Assembly (NCBI GenBank): GCA_902533795.1
Contig: CACAND010000001.1
Span: forward strand, 136,159-200,158
Direction of reading: 5' to 3'
From: an uncultured Candidatus Actinomarina sp.
Lineage (GTDB): Bacteria > Actinomycetota > Acidimicrobiia > Actinomarinales > Actinomarinaceae
DNA: 64,000 bases
In this document: positions 55,147 through 63,466 of the stretch, one piece after another
How positions within the stretch are numbered: the first letter of the stretch is position 1
How the letters are laid out: each line of letters begins with the position of its first letter
Notes under the pieces: model-generated
Told to the model about the DNA's origin: nothing
Databases searched by the model: none
Seen by the model: the letters and a program-made list of their open reading frames with translations, nothing else
Translations under genes and position numbers: made by a program

Positions 55147-56187
55147 TTAATTAAGATTGTTCAAATAATTACTAGCTTGATTCATAGAAAAGTCTGGGGA
55201 AGTATCATTCAAATACTGCTTCTCCCACAATACTGTTTCATTTAACATTTCATCAATTGTCAATATTGGTTTCCAACCAAGTTTTTCTTTTGCTTTAGAA
55301 GAATTAATGATCAGTGTGTCAACTTCCTTAAATTCTTCGTTTTTTTCAATCTCTATAGAAATTTTTGAGTCCCATAATTCGATGAATTTTTTTGATAAAT
55401 ATTCGGCATCATATTTATTGTTTATCTCTGAATTAAGATTATAAATTTCAGATTTTTCACTTAAATAATTTTCTTGAGCAACCAACAGATAACCATATAT
55501 TGAGTCAAATACATGCTGCCATGGACGTATAGATTTAGGTTTACGAAGGATAAAATCTTTATTTGCAATCAATGATTCTATCAAATCTGTAGCTAAGCGC
55601 TTTTCCGCTCTATCTCCACCACCAATAACATTTCCTGATCGAACTACAGATGTTTTGAGTTCACTATCCAATCTTGAAAATGCCTCAATAACATTTTCTT
55701 GTCCAACCTTGCTAGAACTATAAAAATCTTTTCCCCCTAATGGAGAATCTTCAACATTGTCAAAATCAGAATTCTTATAAACCTTGTCAGTTGTAGATAC
55801 AACTACAGACTTTGTGTCAGGACATTTTGATATTTCATTTAAAACATTAAACGTACCAATAATGTTTGAGTTCAATGTATCTAGAGGGTTTTTGTATCCC
55901 TGATAAACTAAACTTTGAGCTGCAAAATGAAATACAATATCTGGATTAATTTTTTCAATTTGTTGAAAATTTGAAGCATTGTCTGGACTTGATAAATCAA
56001 AAAATAACTCACCTTCATAAATATTTTTTAAATTTGCCATCTGATATAAGCCTTTTTTATCCTCTCTTGATATTCCGTAAATTTGAGAGTTTAAATTTTT
56101 TAGAAAGACACCTAACCAGGATCCTTTAAACCCTGTATGTCCAGTTATTAAAACTTTTTTATTTTTCCAGAAGTCATAATTTATCAA
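55147..56187 (-). CDS. rfbG: CDP-glucose 4,6-dehydratase
   Basis: 346 residues. KKVLITGHTGFKGSWLGVFL is the family's NAD loop, STTDKVYKNSDFDNVEDSPLGG and DFYSSSKVGQENVI hold the Thr/Asp and Tyr-x3-Lys active site, SGNVIGGGD and RPWQHVFDSIYGYLL complete the match. It makes CDP-4-keto-6-deoxyglucose from CDP-glucose. It overlaps the cytidylyltransferase upstream by 4 bases, so substrate producer and consumer are made together. Confidence 0.92.
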   Translation of the reverse strand: MINYDFWKNKKVLITGHTGFKGSWLGVFLKNLNSQIYGISREDKKGLYQMANLKNIYEGELFFDLSSPDNASNFQQIEKINPDIVFHFAAQSLVYQGYKNPLDTLNSNIIGTFNVLNEISKCPDTKSVVVSTTDKVYKNSDFDNVEDSPLGGKDFYSSSKVGQENVIEAFSRLDSELKTSVVRSGNVIGGGDRAEKRLATDLIESLIANKDFILRKPKSIRPWQHVFDSIYGYLLVAQENYLSEKSEIYNLNSEINNKYDAEYLSKKFIELWDSKISIEIEKNEEFKEVDTLIINSSKAKEKLGWKPILTIDEMLNETVLWEKQYLNDTSPDFSMNQASNYLNNLN

Positions 56188-56918
56188 TTTACCAAACCAC
56201 TTTCAATTGCTCTTTCTAATATTTCTAACTCTCTAATTGTGTCACAAGGTTGCCAGAATCCTTCATGTTTAAACGCCGATAACTGTTTTTGTTTTGCAAG
56301 CAACTCAAGAGGTTTTGTTTCTAAAATATCTTCTGAATCAGCTAAATAATCTAATATTTGTTTTTTAAAAACGAAAAAACCTCCGTTTATCCATCCACTC
56401 GAAGTATTATCTTTTTCTCCAAAGTTTGTTACGATATTGTTTTCAATTTCTAAACTTCCAAATCTAGCAGGAGGTCTGACAGCCGTAACAGTAGCAATTT
56501 TGTTTTCTTCAATAAAAAATTTTGTTAAATCTTCTAAATTAATATTTGCAATGCCATCTCCATAAGTTAAATAAAAATTTTCCTCATTAAGGTACTCAGC
56601 TCCTAGCTTTAACCTTCCTCCTGTCATAGTTTCTAAGCCGGTATCTAAAACAGTAATTTTTGTATTTAGGTTATTCTCAAATATATTTTCAGATTTTGAT
56701 ACTCGATTCAAACTTGATTCATAGTGTTCGACTATTTTTTCAATTTTGTATCCTGCAAGAACAACTATATTATTTATATTAAATTTAGAGTAAATAGATA
56801 TTATGTGATCTAATAGTGGTTTTCCATTTGCCAATATCATTGGTTTTGGAATTTTATCAGTATATTCGGCAAATCTTGTACCTTTACCTCCAGCCAATAT
56901 CATTACAGAATTGAACAT
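56184..56918 (-). CDS. rfbF: glucose-1-phosphate cytidylyltransferase
   Basis: 244 residues. VMILAGGKGTRFAEYTDKIPK is the nucleotide-binding start, ITVLDTGLETMTGGRLKLGA and FYLTYGDGIANINL are characteristic of RfbF/DdhA rather than RmlA, and TAVRPPARFGSLEI follows. It makes CDP-glucose for the adjacent dehydratase. A short reductase (56982) is divergent and could complete a CDP-dideoxy- or CDP-deoxy-sugar. Confidence 0.9.
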   Translation of the reverse strand: MFNSVMILAGGKGTRFAEYTDKIPKPMILANGKPLLDHIISIYSKFNINNIVVLAGYKIEKIVEHYESSLNRVSKSENIFENNLNTKITVLDTGLETMTGGRLKLGAEYLNEENFYLTYGDGIANINLEDLTKFFIEENKIATVTAVRPPARFGSLEIENNIVTNFGEKDNTSSGWINGGFFVFKKQILDYLADSEDILETKPLELLAKQKQLSAFKHEGFWQPCDTIRELEILERAIESGLVN

Positions 56919-56981
56919 ATAAATAATATGTTAATTATATGAATTTAATAATGGAGATATTTAATATACAATAGTTATAAT

Positions 56982-57803
56982 TTGCAAAATATTCTTATAA
57001 CAGGTGGTAGTAGCTATTTAGGTTCAAAAACTATTGACTACTTTAAAGATTTTACATTTTATGGATTAGAGCATAATTCAAAATTATTAGAAAGAAAGAA
57101 TTTATTTACATTTCAAGATACAAATTTTAAAGAAATAATTTCAAAATACAAAATTGATATCATAATTCATTTTGCGACAAACTCTGATAGAACAAATAAA
57201 CAGAATAAAGAGGAAATTCATAAAACCAACGTTTTACTCGGGGAAGAACTATTAAACGCTTGTATTGATAGTAGAGTTAAACTCTTCATATCTGCAGGAA
57301 GTTATTCGCAAGATATATTTGAGAGACCACCCAATTTCTATGTTGAAACAAAAAATATTTTCGAAGATTCCCTAATTTCATACAGTAAAAAACATAGATT
57401 AAGAATTATAAATTACCTACTTGGAGATGTTTATGGAAAGGATGATTTTAGATCAAATAAGCTAATAAATTATTTAATTCAAAATGAAGATAAGGAACAA
57501 ATAAAATTTAATTCAAATGGACTTGGTGCATTTTCACCAGTTTATGTAAATGATATTTTATCAATAATGGAAGAAGATCTTAATTTGGCACATGATCAGA
57601 AATTTTACAGACGAAAAATAATTTCTTCTAATATCATAACTGTAAAAGAATTTGTCAAAATTTATAAAACGACAAGAGGAAAAAAATTCAAAGAAATTTA
57701 TAACAATATCGAGAATCCTTATAGTAATTTTAAAAAAATTAATTCAAAAGATTTATTATTCAAAACTTCTATAGAAGAAGGGCTTAAAAGCTTAGAGATT
57801 TAA
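56982..57803 (+). CDS. SDR-type nucleotide-sugar reductase/epimerase, possibly acting on CDP-sugars
   Basis: 273 residues with a TTG start. NILITGGSSYLGSKTIDYF is the NAD(P) loop, IIHFATNSDRTNKQN follows, FISAGSYSQDIFERPPNFYVETK gives Ser and Tyr-x3-Lys, and the C-terminus has FSPVYVNDILSIME. The size fits CDP-abequose/CDP-tyvelose-type 4-reductases. Divergent position beside rfbF and rfbG supports that substrate; product not determinable. A TACAAT box ends 9 bases before the TTG. Confidence 0.72.
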   Translation: MQNILITGGSSYLGSKTIDYFKDFTFYGLEHNSKLLERKNLFTFQDTNFKEIISKYKIDIIIHFATNSDRTNKQNKEEIHKTNVLLGEELLNACIDSRVKLFISAGSYSQDIFERPPNFYVETKNIFEDSLISYSKKHRLRIINYLLGDVYGKDDFRSNKLINYLIQNEDKEQIKFNSNGLGAFSPVYVNDILSIMEEDLNLAHDQKFYRRKIISSNIITVKEFVKIYKTTRGKKFKEIYNNIENPYSNFKKINSKDLLFKTSIEEGLKSLEI

Positions 57804-58721
57804 AAATTTTTTTAAATATTTATAGGTCTCAGATAAAGACATGCTTGGATCAAAACCATTGACATCTTGTATAGATTTGTAATCTTTGTTAAATCTACCT
57901 CTAAATTTTGTTGCAAATACTCTGTGGGAAATTATATTCTTTTGATGTTTAGTAAGTGTGGTTGAGTTGTGTTCAATCATTAATGCAAGTGATCTCAAAT
58001 AACAATGACTTAGAATTTTTGGATTATTTACTAAAGATATTGAGTCATCCCCACCATAAAAATTAAATAGAGTCTTATTTATATAATATGTATCAAGCTC
58101 ATTAAATACTCCAAAGAAATTCATTATTAAATCATTTCCCATCAACTTTTTTGTACAAATGTTATTACTTTGACCAAAAATTATTGCTTCCTCTATATAT
58201 TTAGATTTCATAATAGAAGCTGTTGGTGAGACAGGAAAAACTGGTGCAAGTTGGAGGACATGATCTATTACATCTCCCGTTGTTAATTTTTTTGTTTCAT
58301 TTCTGTAGTAGTTTTTTAAAGGTTTCTGAAAACTGTCTTTGAGGTAGATATTGCAGTTATAAATCAAAGTATTTGGTTCATAGTTTTGAAGATCTATAAA
58401 CATTGTTTCTAGCGCTTCTCTTTCCATCCAGTCATCATCCTGAAGCCATTTAGAATAATCTGTATCAATATATTTAAGAGTTTGCATCCAATTGTCTATC
58501 GGTTCTAAACTTTCCTCATTATTTAAAAAAGTTAATATGAAATTTTTGTTTTTATTTTTCCAATTGGTAACAACATCTTTTGTGTTATCTGAAGAATTGT
58601 TATTAGAGATTATACAATGAATTTTTCCATCAAAAGTTTGCTCAGATACCGATTGTAGACATTTGTCTAAAAGTTCGGCTCTATTGTATGTAGGAATAAG
58701 AAGAGTTACTTCTTGCTGCAT
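57792..58721 (-). CDS. GT2 glycosyltransferase
   Basis: 309 residues. VTLLIPTYNRAELLDKCLQS, HCIISNNNSSDNTKDV, and YSKWLQDDDWMEREALETM, whose D-D-D is the metal site. This WcaA-like form has no membrane span. The C-terminal part (VDHVLQLAPVFPVSPTASIM) differs among members. It overlaps the preceding gene by 41 bases, a long overlap, and overlaps the convergent reductase by 12. Confidence 0.85.
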   Translation of the reverse strand: MQQEVTLLIPTYNRAELLDKCLQSVSEQTFDGKIHCIISNNNSSDNTKDVVTNWKNKNKNFILTFLNNEESLEPIDNWMQTLKYIDTDYSKWLQDDDWMEREALETMFIDLQNYEPNTLIYNCNIYLKDSFQKPLKNYYRNETKKLTTGDVIDHVLQLAPVFPVSPTASIMKSKYIEEAIIFGQSNNICTKKLMGNDLIMNFFGVFNELDTYYINKTLFNFYGGDDSISLVNNPKILSHCYLRSLALMIEHNSTTLTKHQKNIISHRVFATKFRGRFNKDYKSIQDVNGFDPSMSLSETYKYLKKFLNL

Positions 58722-59541
58722 TTTTTACCATCAGTTTATATTCACCATAATATCTTTCTTTAAAGGCATTGTAGTAATCCTCTATACTTCTTTTCGTTGA
58801 ATATTTTAAACCAAATAAATCATACCCAAATTGATCACTACTAAGATTGTTAATTAATGACTGAAAATATTTAGGGTGATCTTCGACTTTTAGTTTAAAT
58901 ATATGCTTTTTATATCTCAACTCAATCATCTTAAACCAAGCTTTAAAAGCCAACTCTGGAGTTTCTCCCCCTCTATCTCCGTAATCTTTAAAATAGTTGT
59001 ACCATGCTCTTGCAAATCGAGCCCTATCTTCAGCAATTACATTCTTAGATTTGAAGGATGAGTCATAGTTCCAGAAGGGAATATTTACTACAGGAACATT
59101 TGTTGAATCAAGTAAGACTCCATTGAGTGTTGGATCACACATATCTCCACCGCCGTTAAGTTTTATGTTTGGGTATTTCTTTTTGTTTAAGATAAATGAC
59201 ATTCTTGATTTCAAGTGATATCTATCTGGGGTAAATATTTGATATTTTCTCAGAGAGATAGCAGGATAATCTTGATATTCATCGAGAGCTTTTTTGAGAT
59301 TATAAAAATTATTTTCATGGAAAATTGTGTCAATGTCCATTTTTATAACCCAATCTCCTTTTGATTTATTGAAACCTTCTTGGAAAACTTTACCAATATA
59401 TTCAAATGAAAATTCTTCTTCCCAGTCTTCTCCGACAACAACTACTTCATCTGCAAAGTCTTTATAACAGTCCAATGCTTCTTTCCATGGATCCATTCTT
59501 TTTTCTGGATCAGTATAAGAAGTAAAAATTGAAATATTCAT
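58681..59541 (-). CDS. GT2-like glycosyltransferase
   Basis: 286 residues. ISIFTSYTDPEKRMDPWKEA begins the domain, then EVVVVGEDWEEEF, DWVIKMDIDTIFHENNFY with the D-x-D, and LNGGGDMCDPTLNG. This resembles GT-A proteins that move sugars onto long-chain surface glycans. The C-terminus is basic (KAARSNSS). It follows asparagine synthase by 2 bases, so both are expressed together. Confidence 0.72.
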   Translation of the reverse strand: MNISIFTSYTDPEKRMDPWKEALDCYKDFADEVVVVGEDWEEEFSFEYIGKVFQEGFNKSKGDWVIKMDIDTIFHENNFYNLKKALDEYQDYPAISLRKYQIFTPDRYHLKSRMSFILNKKKYPNIKLNGGGDMCDPTLNGVLLDSTNVPVVNIPFWNYDSSFKSKNVIAEDRARFARAWYNYFKDYGDRGGETPELAFKAWFKMIELRYKKHIFKLKVEDHPKYFQSLINNLSSDQFGYDLFGLKYSTKRSIEDYYNAFKERYYGEYKLMVKNAARSNSSYSYIQ

Positions 59542-59543
59542 TT

Positions 59544-61331
59544 CTAAGCCTTTGTAAATTCAGTAAAAATTATCAATTTGAGTATTCTAATTGCATTTAT
59601 TCTTGATTTGTTTTTAGAAAGTTTACTTAATATATTCAAATTATTTTCAAGATATTGATTATTTTCGACCATATAGTTTTTTATATTATTTAAATTATTA
59701 AAAATAAAATTTTCAAGATTAAATACAAATCCCATTTTTTTTCTATTTATGAATTCATCATTAAAATCCTCACTTAAATATTCTTTTAATAATGACTTTT
59801 GATTATTTTTATCAAAATAATTTGTATCATGGCTCATAATATAATCAATTAACCTATGATCAACAAAAGGAGATCTAACTTCTAGAGAGTTTGCCATAGA
59901 AGTTCTGTCGACTTTAAGCATCATCATCTCTGGAAGATAAAATTGATAATCTGTTGCAAGCATTGATTTGTAATCATCTTGTAAATTCACAAATATGTCA
60001 TCCTGAAAATCACTGTACTCATTTATATCAAGCATCGACATAAATTTTCTATCTTCAAAAAAAGAGGCATATCTTTGAGAAATCTTTTTGCTGTTTCTCA
60101 AAAAATGATTTCCAGTTCCCAAATACGATGGATATAAAGGATATATTTTTGAATAAAATGCTTTTAATTTATTTGGTGCATCCAACGATAAGGATGTTCT
60201 TAAATATCCCCCCAGCAACTCATCTCCTCCGTCGCCAGAGATAGCAACCTTATATTTTTTTGATATCAAACGACTTAACATATAAGAAGGAACAATTGAT
60301 GGATCACAATAAGGTTCGTCAAAAATATTAATTACATCCAGTAAAGTGTTGAAGTCAAGTTCCAAATCTAGCTTTTCCTCAATATGGTTTGTTTGATATT
60401 TTTCTTTAACACTTCCTATCCAAAAGCTTTCGTCATATTTTTTATCGCTATAAATTGCTGAAAAAGTATTTATATTTTTTTTATTATCAGATAAATTTTT
60501 AATAATTGATGAAGAATCTAGTCCACCCGATAAAAAATTTGCAACTGGCACATCTGATTCAAGTCTGTAATTTACAGAACTTGAAAATAATTCATAAAAT
60601 TCATTATCAATAAATTTTTTTTCATCTATTTCATCTATCGGAGACCAATATATATGGTTTTGAGGTTGGAGATTTTTTTCTAAATTAAAAGAAATTATTT
60701 CACCTGGTTTAAGTTTATAAATATTTTTGTATATTGTATTTGGAGATTTTATGACACCATAATTAAAAAAATTACCAATTTCTTTATCATTAATTTGTTT
60801 CTCACCTAATAAATCTGCAACAGAAATTAGGTTTGATCCAAAAACTAAACTTCTATCAGAGAGGTTGAAAAATAATGGTTTTTGTCCCACTCGATCTCTA
60901 ATTAAATGTATATTTTTATTTTTAATGTCATAAAATACTATTGCAAACTGTCCAATAATATTTTTTACAAAATCGAGACCAAATATAGACAATCCTTCTA
61001 ATAGAACTTCTGTATCAGAATTTTTTGAGTTAAAAGTAATGCCCTTTCTCAAAAGAATTTGTTTTAATTCTTTATAGTTGTATATCTCGCCATTAAACAT
61101 CATTAAATTTTCTTTGTTATTTGAAACCATTGGTTGTGAGGCTGTATCAGTCAAATCAATTATTGAGAGCCTGTTGAAGACAAAAGAAAAAAATGTGTTG
61201 CATTGATTTAGGTTGTTCTGATTTAAAAATTTAGTTTCATCTGGACCTCTGCATATAATTCTTTTGTTTGCATTTATTAGATCTTCATCTGAGAAACTAT
61301 CTAAAGAAATTTTGCCTAGAAAGCCACACAT
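59544..61331 (-). CDS. asnB: asparagine synthase (glutamine-hydrolysing), polysaccharide-cluster type
   Basis: 595 residues. The Ntn glutaminase domain starts MCGFLGKI with Cys2 as nucleophile, followed by NRLSIIDL and MFNGEIYNYKEL. The synthetase domain has VANFLSGGLDSSSIIKNL (ATP pyrophosphatase loop), FDEPYCDPSIVPSYMLSRL, AISGDGGDELLGGY and KVDRTSMANSLEVRSPFVDHRLIDY. It makes amides from glutamine; in glycan clusters such enzymes may amidate uronic acids instead of aspartate. Confidence 0.92.
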   Translation of the reverse strand: MCGFLGKISLDSFSDEDLINANKRIICRGPDETKFLNQNNLNQCNTFFSFVFNRLSIIDLTDTASQPMVSNNKENLMMFNGEIYNYKELKQILLRKGITFNSKNSDTEVLLEGLSIFGLDFVKNIIGQFAIVFYDIKNKNIHLIRDRVGQKPLFFNLSDRSLVFGSNLISVADLLGEKQINDKEIGNFFNYGVIKSPNTIYKNIYKLKPGEIISFNLEKNLQPQNHIYWSPIDEIDEKKFIDNEFYELFSSSVNYRLESDVPVANFLSGGLDSSSIIKNLSDNKKNINTFSAIYSDKKYDESFWIGSVKEKYQTNHIEEKLDLELDFNTLLDVINIFDEPYCDPSIVPSYMLSRLISKKYKVAISGDGGDELLGGYLRTSLSLDAPNKLKAFYSKIYPLYPSYLGTGNHFLRNSKKISQRYASFFEDRKFMSMLDINEYSDFQDDIFVNLQDDYKSMLATDYQFYLPEMMMLKVDRTSMANSLEVRSPFVDHRLIDYIMSHDTNYFDKNNQKSLLKEYLSEDFNDEFINRKKMGFVFNLENFIFNNLNNIKNYMVENNQYLENNLNILSKLSKNKSRINAIRILKLIIFTEFTKA

Positions 61332-61392
61332 GTTTTTATTGTATACCTTATAAAATACAATTTTTGAATTAAAGTATGTATTTGGAGATAAA

Positions 61393-62523
61393 ATGAAAAG
61401 CTCTGATATAACTTATGTATTTGGGACTGGAAGAATAGATAAATTAGAAAATAAAAATTTTACAGGAGAATTTTTCTATGGATATAACTACTTCTCGTCA
61501 AAAAACTTAAATATTCAGATTATCGAATTAAATGAATCAAACAAAAAGAATAGACTTACATCAAAAATATTACTTTTTATAGACAGAGTATTAAATAAAA
61601 TTTCAAAACTTCCTTTTTATATGAATGAAGTGATTACTTTTGAGAATATCAAAAAATTATCAAATTCCAAAAACATTGTATTTACAAATGACAGGATAGG
61701 AATTTCTTTATTACCTGTAATGATTTTTCTAAAGTTATTTTACAAAATAAATTGTGTTGTAATTGTAATGGGTATGCTCAATAATTCTGGAGAAAATGGA
61801 TTAGTTAAGTTTTTGAGAAATTTGATTATCAAACTTTTTATTAAGTTAAATGATAAATTTATCTTCTTAGGTATTGGCGAATATGAGAAAGCCAAAGAAA
61901 ATTTCAAACAAGAAAATAAGTTTGTTTTTTTTCCTTTTTGTGTTGACTCAGCTTTTTGGAAAAGTAAAGATAAATATAAGTCGTCAACAAGAAAGAAAAT
62001 ATTATTTATTGGAAACGACGGGAATAGAGAGTTCGATAAAGCCATTCAAATCGCAAAAATTATGAAAGATAAGGAATTTTTGTTTGTTACTTCCAATGAA
62101 GAAATAAATTCTATTGAAATGAAAAATGTAGAAGTTATTTCAGGAAACTGGAATAAATCATTATTAACTGATACTGAGGTAAGAGATATTTATGAACAAT
62201 CTAAAATAACAATATTACCACTCAAAAATACTCTCCAACCCTCAGGTCAAAGTGTTACTCTCCAATCGATGTCTTGTGGAGTCCCAGTTATTATTACAAA
62301 TACGATAGGTTTTTGGGATTCTAGCAAATTTAAAAATGATCATCATTTAATTAAATTAGAAGACAATGAGCTTAATAATTGGGTATCCAAAATTAATGAA
62401 ATATTCAAAAATGAAGATTTATTAGATGAAATATCTAACAATGGAATCGAATTAATCAATAAAAATTATGATATTAAAAAATTTAATGAGTACATTGAAA
62501 AAACAATCATAATAGATTATTAG
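61393..62523 (+). CDS. GT4-like glycosyltransferase
   Basis: 376 residues, GT-B fold. A GGAG Shine-Dalgarno lies before the ATG. C-terminal half: KKILFIGNDGNREFDKAIQIA, ISGNWNKSLLTDTEVRDIYEQ, ITILPLKNTLQPSGQSVTLQ and SMSCGVPVIITNTIGFWD, the donor-binding loop, with the E-x7-E pattern replaced by SGQSVTLQS. The N-terminal half is divergent. It shares the + strand with the fucose synthase, 7 bases away. Confidence 0.75.
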   Translation: MKSSDITYVFGTGRIDKLENKNFTGEFFYGYNYFSSKNLNIQIIELNESNKKNRLTSKILLFIDRVLNKISKLPFYMNEVITFENIKKLSNSKNIVFTNDRIGISLLPVMIFLKLFYKINCVVIVMGMLNNSGENGLVKFLRNLIIKLFIKLNDKFIFLGIGEYEKAKENFKQENKFVFFPFCVDSAFWKSKDKYKSSTRKKILFIGNDGNREFDKAIQIAKIMKDKEFLFVTSNEEINSIEMKNVEVISGNWNKSLLTDTEVRDIYEQSKITILPLKNTLQPSGQSVTLQSMSCGVPVIITNTIGFWDSSKFKNDHHLIKLEDNELNNWVSKINEIFKNEDLLDEISNNGIELINKNYDIKKFNEYIEKTIIIDY

Positions 62524-62530
62524 GAATTAA

Positions 62531-63466
62531 ATGAAAGTAATAGTATTTGGAAGTAAAGGACTGGTGGGGTCTTCAATCAGTAGAATTCTGGAGGACTCAA
62601 ACAAAGTAGATGAATTAATAAAAAGTAACAGATCTGAATTAAATTTATTTAACTCAAAGGATGTTAAAGAATTTGTAAAAAATCATCAGCCAGATGTAAT
62701 TATTAATGCAGCTGCAAAAGTTGGTGGTATACATGCCAATGATACAAAAAGAACAGAATTTATTTTAGAAAATTTAAAAATAAATATGAATGTTTTAGAA
62801 AGCTGTCTAGAGATACCATCGATAAAAATTATCAATTTAGGTAGCAGTTGTATCTACCCACTAAATGCTAAAAATCCAATAAACGAATCTGAGTTTATGA
62901 ATGGTAAGCTTGAACCAACAAATTCTCCATATGCAATGGCAAAGCTTTCAGCTATTGAAATTGGAAGGAGTATGTCAAAACAATTTGGACATAGGGTTCT
63001 AAATTTAATGCCAACAAATTTATATGGCCCTAATGATTACTTTTCCGATTTGGATAGCCATGTAATTCCAGCATTAATTCATAGGATGCAAAAAACAATT
63101 GAAGATGACGAGAACAAATTTACAGTTTGGGGTTCTGGTTCTCCGTTGAGAGAATTTCTTTATGTAGATGACTTGTCGAACTTTATAAATTTTATTATTG
63201 ATAAAGATGTTGAAAATGACTTAATTAATGTAGGAAGTGGTCACGAGATATCAATTAAGAATCTTGCATTACTTATTAAGGATTTAATGGGTTTCAAAGG
63301 AGATGTTGTTTTTGATTCAAGTAAACCTGATGGAAATCCGAGAAAACTATTAGATTCAAGCTTAATGAATGAATTAGGATGGAACGATTTTACCGATCTT
63401 AGAAATGGTTTAAAAAATACTATTAAATGGTACAAATCAAATCAAGAGTCAAATAGAATTAATTAA
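62531..63466 (+). CDS. fcl: GDP-L-fucose synthase
   Basis: 311 residues. VIVFGSKGLVGSSISRIL is the NADP loop, IINAAAKVGGIHANDTKRTEF is the family motif, INLGSSCIYPLNAKNPINES and YAMAKLSAIE hold the Ser/Cys and Tyr-x3-Lys, NLMPTNLYGPNDYF and GSGSPLREFLYVDDL are diagnostic. It makes GDP-fucose from GDP-4-keto-6-deoxymannose. The product of the convergent Gmd is its substrate. Confidence 0.95.
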   Translation: MKVIVFGSKGLVGSSISRILEDSNKVDELIKSNRSELNLFNSKDVKEFVKNHQPDVIINAAAKVGGIHANDTKRTEFILENLKINMNVLESCLEIPSIKIINLGSSCIYPLNAKNPINESEFMNGKLEPTNSPYAMAKLSAIEIGRSMSKQFGHRVLNLMPTNLYGPNDYFSDLDSHVIPALIHRMQKTIEDDENKFTVWGSGSPLREFLYVDDLSNFINFIIDKDVENDLINVGSGHEISIKNLALLIKDLMGFKGDVVFDSSKPDGNPRKLLDSSLMNELGWNDFTDLRNGLKNTIKWYKSNQESNRIN

